Source of the DNA: Entrophospora sp. SA101
Taxonomy: Eukaryota > Glomeromycota > Glomeromycetes > Entrophosporales > Entrophosporaceae
Assembly (NCBI GenBank): GCA_958430865.1
Contig: CAUDNR010002391.1
Coordinates: 1 to 64,000, forward strand
DNA: 64,000 nt
Direction: 5' to 3'
Positions within the stretch are counted from its first letter, which is position 1. Every line of letters begins with the position of its first letter. Shown piece by piece: positions 58,729-64,000 of the stretch. The notes beneath the pieces were generated by a model. That model made no database searches and was not told where the DNA came from. It saw only the letters and a program-made list of their open reading frames with translations. The position numbers and the translations under genes are program-made.

Positions 58729-61364
58729 TTATTTAATTTCCATTAGTTTTACATCAAATTCTAATGTTGCATTTTTAGGAACTTCTAATTAAAATATACA
58801 AATAAATAATTTATTATTATTAACAATTGAATTATTTATTACCCTGTCTATAATTAAGCAATAATAATAAAAAAATTTATTTGTTGTTTTTTAATACTTA
58901 CTTGGAGGAAGACCTTTATCAGCATATGCAAGTGCAGGTGGAACCACTAATTTCCTTTCACCACCAACGCACATTCCATTCATTCCTATATCCCAACCTT
59001 AAATCAACAAAAAAATAAATAATAATTTTAAAAATCAAATCAAATTAATCAGACAAACGTGATTGATTTACCTCTAATGACTTGACCTTTTCCCAAAGTA
59101 AAATAAAACAATTTCGTTCCGACCATATTTGAATCAAATATATGGCCATTCGCATTCAAACGTCCTATAAAACGAACTCCGACCTGTTTATTATAAAAAA
59201 TTTGGCATGAATACTGTAAATATTGTGTTTATAAATATATATATATAAAATAAAATATTAATTACCGTTTTTCCTGCAGTGGCTTGTTCTCCTTGTCCAA
59301 TTTTAATATCAATAACTGAAACATCATTAACATTTCTAGTATTTCCCTAAATACATTCATTTGATTAGGCATTTAACATGTATACAACCAACCAATCATT
59401 AATCAATTTTACCTCTTGACGTTTTAAACTTTTATCATTTGTTGATTTAGGTAATTTGGGTGATTTAGATGATTTGGGTGATTTAGATGATTTGGGCGAT
59501 TTGAGTGATTTGGGTGATTTAGATGATTTGGGCGATTTAGATGAACCGGCTTCATTTTTCTCCTCATCATTTGTTGACAAATTACCATTCTTTTTTTGTG
59601 CACCTTTTTTCTTTTTTTGCTTTTTATTATCAGCGAGTTTTTGATCGGGGCTTTCTTTTTCATTATTCTTTTGATTGGTTGGATTTGCTTGTCCTTGTTT
59701 CACCTGAATTTCCTTTTGATTTATGTTTTGACTTATATTCGTTACGTCAGCTTGTAAGTTTGACTTTTTACCAATTTTCACTATCATATTATCATCGTTT
59801 TTGTCTTTTTCATCCAAATCATTTGAACTTTTGACTTTGACGTCATCATCATTTGAATGATCGCTTGTTTCAACACCTAGTTCATCATCTGAATTATCGC
59901 TTGAATCATCATCTGAACTATCATACAAATAATCTGAATCTGAAGAGTCGGAATCTTCGATCATTTCATATTGATCAGGGTTATTTTTCTAAATTTTTTA
60001 AAGAATTATTAAAATGTAAATCACCAGATATTAATATACGTAAATGCATCAATATTTTTTAATTAAAGAAAATTTTTACCATTTTAACATCACCATCATC
60101 TTCAATTTCAATAATAACAATATCCTCATTATTAGTCTTTCGTTTTTTCACTTTTTTCTCTTCACTACTATCTTCTTCAACATTAATAACACTTTTGTTA
60201 TCATTAACATTATTATTATTATTATCATCATCATCATCGTTATTATTACTATTATTATCATCATTATTACTGATGATGTTGTCATTGTTATTAACATTAT
60301 TGCTTTTCTTATTATCAACATTATTATTGCCATAATCATAATCATTATTATTAACATTCGATTTCAAATTATTAGCATCATTAGTTATATTATTAACATT
60401 TGATGAATCATTTGTGTTTAAGGCATCAATTGACCTCTTTAAATTTCTCTTTTCCTTTTCAATTCCTTCACTTCTATTCTCGACATTTGTTTCACCATTA
60501 ACTTTCTCTTTTGCAAGTGGTGGTGCCTTTGGAATTTGTTCAACTTCAGGTAAATCATTTAAGCAATTAGATTGATTAGCGGGCTCATTAAATTTTGATG
60601 TTGTAAGTGATGGTGACGCTGGTGATGATGCTGGCTTTGATAATTTGCCTTTATTTACTGTTATTGGCACTGGATCATTTTCGTAGGGTAGTTGAAGGAA
60701 TTGAACGTAATTACCAGTCAAATGTATTTTGCTTGAAATTTTTTTTTTTAAATTTAAATATAAATATATCACATGTATATAAAAATATTAATCTAATATT
60801 AATAATAATAATAATAATAATAATTACTTGTTTCCTTCAACATAAATGGTAACAGTTTCACCAAGGAGAACAGAATGATTCAAAAGTTGTTGTTCTATCT
60901 AAAGATTGATCAATCAACATTGACATTAACGATGAGATATCATTAACGTTAAAATTCATATTTAAAAATTTGTATCTTAAAACAAATAAATATTTATAGA
61001 AACTAAAGTTACCACTCCTGGTATCAAGTTACATAGTACAAAGCGCGAAGAATTATTACGAACGATAATAACCGATGTTCTCTTATTATCCACTAACTTT
61101 GAATCAAAAGCTACCTACATCAGTTAATAACCATGTATGTTAATATAATAAGAAAAAGAAAAGGATGGTGTAGAAATTCATTAATACAAACCATTGTAAT
61201 TGTGTAATTACATGGAGCCTTTTGAGTATAACGGTTACCACTGGCAACTTCAAGTCCTGTGAAGGAAGATTAAATTGCCAGAATTAATTTTGCATTACTA
61301 TATATTTATATTATGAGAAGATTATTATTAGTCTTTACCCCAAAAACCAATCGGTTTACTCATT
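58729..61364 (-). CDS. nucleolar FKBP with nucleoplasmin-like domain (Fpr3/Fpr4 type), 10 exons
   Basis: Exons, minus strand: 61364-61340, 61256-61192, 61114-61013, 60898-60828, 60731-60080, 59988-59413, 59346-59266, 59183-59072, 58997-58902, 58784-58729. Phases agree and give 611 residues. Residues 1-100 form a nucleoplasmin-like domain (MSKPIGFWGLEVASGNRYTQ, SSRFVLCNLIPGV, HLTGNYVQFLQL). A long S/N/D/K-rich middle follows, with acidic blocks and an SPKS(L/S)K repeat array near residues 450-490. The C-terminal FKBP domain has FTLGKGQVIRGWDIG, NGMCVGGERKLVVPPALAYA, and ends NATLEFDVKLMEIK. Conserved FKBP positions (W in GWDIG, Y in AYA) are present, so the prolyl isomerase is probably active. 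Yeast Fpr3/Fpr4 act as nucleolar histone chaperones and histone-proline isomerases. Confidence 0.95.
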
Positions 61365-61950
61365 TTTATTATAAATAAATAAAAGTTTCTTTTATTATTA
61401 TTATTAGATAGATAGATATATCCTCACATGATTCACATGATTAAAGTCCGAGAAAAAAATGCTACACAAAATGTTGATCGTAAATTACTAATTATAACGT
61501 AAAAAAAGAAGTCGGCGATGGCAGCCGCACAATTTCTTTTCCTTTGAGTTGTATATTGTACAAATAATTAGCAATATAGTAATTTTTCTGCAATAGAAAG
61601 AAATGATATTTATCATAGAGGCCTGGGCCTTGTTTTATTTCCAAAAATAATTTCTAAACATTTCGTTCAAAAACTGTTTTATTGGATATTAATAAAATAA
61701 AATAAAATAAAATAAAATAAAATAAATAAAAAAAGTAAACCGTTTGTTTTTACAACCTGATATAAATTATATTTTTACTACAAAATTGAGAATATCAAAT
61801 TTAATAATAACATACATATTTGGTTGCTAAGGCTCTGTAACAAATAAAATAAATAAGCTATAGAAAAAACAAAAAAATGATAGAATTAATCTTAAAGAAT
61901 AGAAAGATATTTTGTTCCCAAAACTAGAAAGACCATCAACTTGTAATTCG
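61365..61950. promoter_or_regulatory. interval between FKBP start and Q-rich gene
   Basis: About 590 bp. It holds the 5' flank of the FKBP gene and the 3' flank of the Q-rich gene, both on the minus strand. An AAAATAAAATAAAATAAAAT pentamer array lies at about 61692-61722. No further gene is seen. Confidence 0.5.
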
Positions 61951-61958
61951 AACAAAAT

Positions 61959-62411
61959 TTAACAACTATGATTATATTTGCGTCTTAACTTGATGAAATC
62001 TTGTTCCAATTCAGTATATTGTTGATTTATCGTCATAATAGAATCTTTAATCATCGAGAAACGACCAGAGATTCTTAAAATTAAAAGGTCATTATCATTA
62101 TTATAAATTGTAGGTGATGACGTAAACGAGTTATAAAGAGGTTGTTGTTGTTGTTGTTGAGGCAAAGCTTGGGTTGTCATCATCACGTTGTTATGGTTTT
62201 GGTTATACTGACCATAACTTTGAATTTGCTGGTGGACGTAATTTTGAGCTTGCTGAATTTGCTGTCCATAACTTTGTTGAGCTAGATTTTGAGGGCGTTG
62301 CTGAGAAATATCGGAATTTTGAATCGGTTGAAGAAGAACTTGATCGAGACTTGTAATTTGTTGGAATTGTTGACTATCTTGGTTTTGGTTTTGTTGATAA
62401 TTAAAAGTCAT
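61959..62411 (-). CDS. small glutamine-rich protein, unknown
   Basis: A single-exon frame of 150 residues. It starts MTFNYQQNQNQDSQQFQQIT and is about 30 percent Q in its first 100 residues, with QQIQQAQNYVHQQIQSYGQY and a pure Q6 run. Residues about 107-147 (LLILRISGRFSMIKDSIMTI, NQQYTELEQDFIKLRRKYN) look like an amphipathic helix or coiled coil. The layout, a Q-rich disordered part plus a short helix, resembles small transcription-associated or scaffold subunits, but no family can be named. ATG 62411 is preceded by an A/T-rich leader and is the first in frame. Confidence 0.65.
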   Translation of the reverse strand: MTFNYQQNQNQDSQQFQQITSLDQVLLQPIQNSDISQQRPQNLAQQSYGQQIQQAQNYVHQQIQSYGQYNQNHNNVMMTTQALPQQQQQQPLYNSFTSSPTIYNNDNDLLILRISGRFSMIKDSIMTINQQYTELEQDFIKLRRKYNHSC

Positions 62412-62414
62412 TTT

Positions 62415-63065
62415 GTTTTATTTGTTTTTTATAAATTTTTTATTAAAAAAAAAAAAAAGAAAAAGAAAATGATAAAGTCAACTCATTTATACAAAAAACC
62501 TCCAAGTGGTGACAATTTTATTAAACAGGTTTGTCAAATAATCACCACCAGAAAAGTAAAATGCTATTATGTATTTGTTGCACAACAGATTTATACGCAC
62601 GACATATCAACAAAATGAAGGATTTAACTTTGTAGAGAAGCATTTCCATTTTTGGAAGAGTCAAAGGATCTGCAAGACCGCAGGGACTAAACCATTTGTT
62701 TATTATTATAATACCACATTTTGGTTTCAAATTATATTTATTTTTTTACAAAATCTAGTCCTTATTATTAACAATAGAATATCTATTTATTCGGAAACAT
62801 ACCAAATAATACTTTTAATAAAATTAAATATGTTTATTAACGAATGCCTAGTCTTTAATTCACGTTCAAAAAAAAAAAAGGGTTTTCGCATTCATTATGA
62901 TTAATTTAAAAACAAAAAAAAAAGGGATAACAAACAACGAGTAAGAAAATCAAGAAACAAATCGAGAATTGAAAAAGCAAGTATTATTATAACTGTTATT
63001 TCGTTTAGTTCAAACTCTAGTTATTATATATATGTTATGTTGAGAATAATCTTTTTTTTAAAAAA
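62415..63065. other. intergenic, no supported gene
   Basis: A-rich tracts (62440-62470, 62865-62925) and chance frames on both strands. The left part is the promoter side of the minus-strand Q-rich gene. Confidence 0.4.
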
Positions 63066-63079
63066 AAACAGTTTAAATA

Positions 63080-63620
63080 TTTATAAACTTGTTTAGAGCG
63101 GATGATTCTAACGAACATAATGGCAATATTGCAGGTCCCTCAATCAATAACAATATAGACCCTTCCATTGATGATAAAATAAATGTGGTGGTGATAATGC
63201 AATAGGCACTTTTAACAAAGAAGATGGATGATATTGTTAGAGTTCCTTCGATCAATAACGATAAAGATTCTTATATTGACGATAAAAATTTTCAAATAAA
63301 GATGATAATGATAATGCAACAGGCGCTTCTAATAAAAATAATGGTATTGTTACAGTTCTTTCGATCAAGAACAATGAAAATTCTTCTATTGACGATAAAA
63401 ATGATATAAAAGATATTTTAAATGATGATAATGACCTAGTACGTGCTTTTAATGATGATTATCTAGTGTGTACTTCTAATGGAGATAGTAATATTGTCCC
63501 AGTCCTTCGATCAATGACGATAAAAATTCTTCTGCTGATGGCAATAAGAATGAAGATAAGGATGCGTCCGATGATGATAATGATGATGTTGTTGTTGCAG
63601 GTCCAATTTCTTTAAATGAT
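63080..63620 (+). pseudogene. decayed acidic tandem-repeat coding sequence
   Basis: Several diverged repeat units of about 115-120 bp on the plus strand share TC(A/G)AT(C/A)A(A/T)(T/G)AACNAT, ATTGA(C/T)GATAAAA and GATGATAATG blocks. In changing frames they encode DDSNEHNGNIAGPSINNNID, DDNDNATGASNKNNGIVTV-like and NSSIDDKNDIKDILNDDNDL text. Stops and frameshifts occur in every unit. The style resembles the acidic tail of the 17252-19128 gene, though a direct match was not shown. Confidence 0.5.
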
Positions 63621-63669
63621 GAATCTCTAACAAACTACACCATCTCCACAGACCCATGCCATATATAAT

Positions 63670-63785
63670 AGATGGCCATTTAACCTCAGAAGTAGTGAGG
63701 TCAATTTTAGGAGGTAAATAGTGTTGAATATCACTTCTTGCCAAATATCTTTGGAATTGACCTCAATACTTCTGACGGATATATT
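63670..63785. repeat. small foldback (inverted repeat)
   Basis: CCTCAGAAGTAGTGAGGTCAAT at about 63678-63698 (approximate) pairs with ATTGACCTCAATACTTCTGA at about 63756-63775. The arms have one mismatch region and about 55 bp between them. It could be a MITE fragment. The minus frame at 63731-63931 runs through one arm. Confidence 0.55.
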
Positions 63786-63931
63786 GTTTTTAAATAAAAA
63801 ATTGATTTTAACTTTTCAGTAATTTCACTCCGCCGTACCGATTCTTCGCTGTATAAAATTATAGCAGTTCGTAAATCCTTAACGATTTCCTTTAATAATT
63901 TGCTTTTATAGTTTATAAAATTAAGCACCAT
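63731..63931 (-). CDS. short frame at window edge, uncertain
   Basis: The minus frame starts MVLNFINYKSKLLKEIVKDL and continues with a helical, charged stretch (RRSEITEKLKSIFYLKTIYP). It ends at 63731 beside the foldback. Composition is coding-like and the ATG lies at 63931, but no continuation exon was identified. It may be a first exon whose donor lies near 63735 (AAGAAGTGATAT) or a relic. Confidence 0.25.
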   Translation of the reverse strand: MVLNFINYKSKLLKEIVKDLRTAIILYSEESVRRSEITEKLKSIFYLKTIYPSEVLRSIPKIFGKK

Positions 63932-64000
63932 GATTACAACAAAAGAGAATTCATTATTATCACTGGAAATTTGGATTAACTTTTCTTGCTTAATTTCTTA

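Noticed and set aside
60044..60403. 119-codon plus ORF of isoleucine/asparagine
   Set aside because: Antisense to the N/D-rich middle of the FKBP gene; pure compositional shadow.

Overview
This is nuclear DNA from a very AT-rich, intron-rich fungus. Genes have short introns (mostly 50-120 nt, GTANNN...TAG), asparagine- and glutamine-rich proteins, a MATA-type HMG box, a fungal Fpr3/Fpr4-type nucleolar FKBP and many decayed repeat families. The combination fits an arbuscular mycorrhizal fungus of the Rhizophagus type. That assignment is inference from style and gene content, not from a database match.

Layout. (1) 1-17 kb is sparse. It holds a small secreted cysteine-rich gene (2845-3324, minus) with a hairpin repeat in its promoter, a large PNUTS-like PP1-targeting protein (7906-10749, minus), dead pieces of RPS2 and topoisomerase II, a 581-bp Tc1/mariner MITE, and a truncated Tc1-like transposase gene with a pogo-like MITE inside it. 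(2) 17.2-19.3 kb has a secreted protein with a 46-residue acidic repeat tail. (3) 19.5-38 kb is a dense housekeeping block: DHX33-like helicase (13 exons), SF3A3 (9 exons), an RPL9 copy with one frameshift, MSH6 (24 exons), a mitochondrial Ptc5-like PP2C, and a four-exon gene joining an HMG box to a thymidylate-kinase-like domain. For the helicase, SF3A3, MSH6, the FKBP and the HMG/TMPK gene, all splice phases were summed and give intact reading frames. (4) 38-48 kb is low-complexity intergenic DNA with microsatellites and MITEs. (5) 48-58.6 kb is a repeat graveyard: two paralogous degenerate genes (one with an internal inversion, the other split by a MITE), an opposite-strand pseudogene between them, a Ty3/gypsy relic, a frameshifted C2H2 zinc-finger gene and several MITEs. 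(6) 58.7-62.4 kb has a 10-exon nucleoplasmin-like/FKBP gene and a small Q-rich gene. The window ends in decayed acidic repeats.

The housekeeping genes span genome maintenance (MSH6), splicing (SF3A3), nucleolar and ribosomal functions (DHX33, FKBP, RPL9), transcription/PP1 control (PNUTS-like) and mitochondrial signalling (PP2C). They form no operon-like pathway. The standout is the apparent HMG-box/thymidylate-kinase fusion, whose kinase part has lost the P-loop lysine and two substrate arginines, so it looks like a pseudoenzyme attached to a DNA-binding domain. Also notable are the hidden 12-cysteine secreted protein, the intragenic 119-bp inversion and the nested MITEs.
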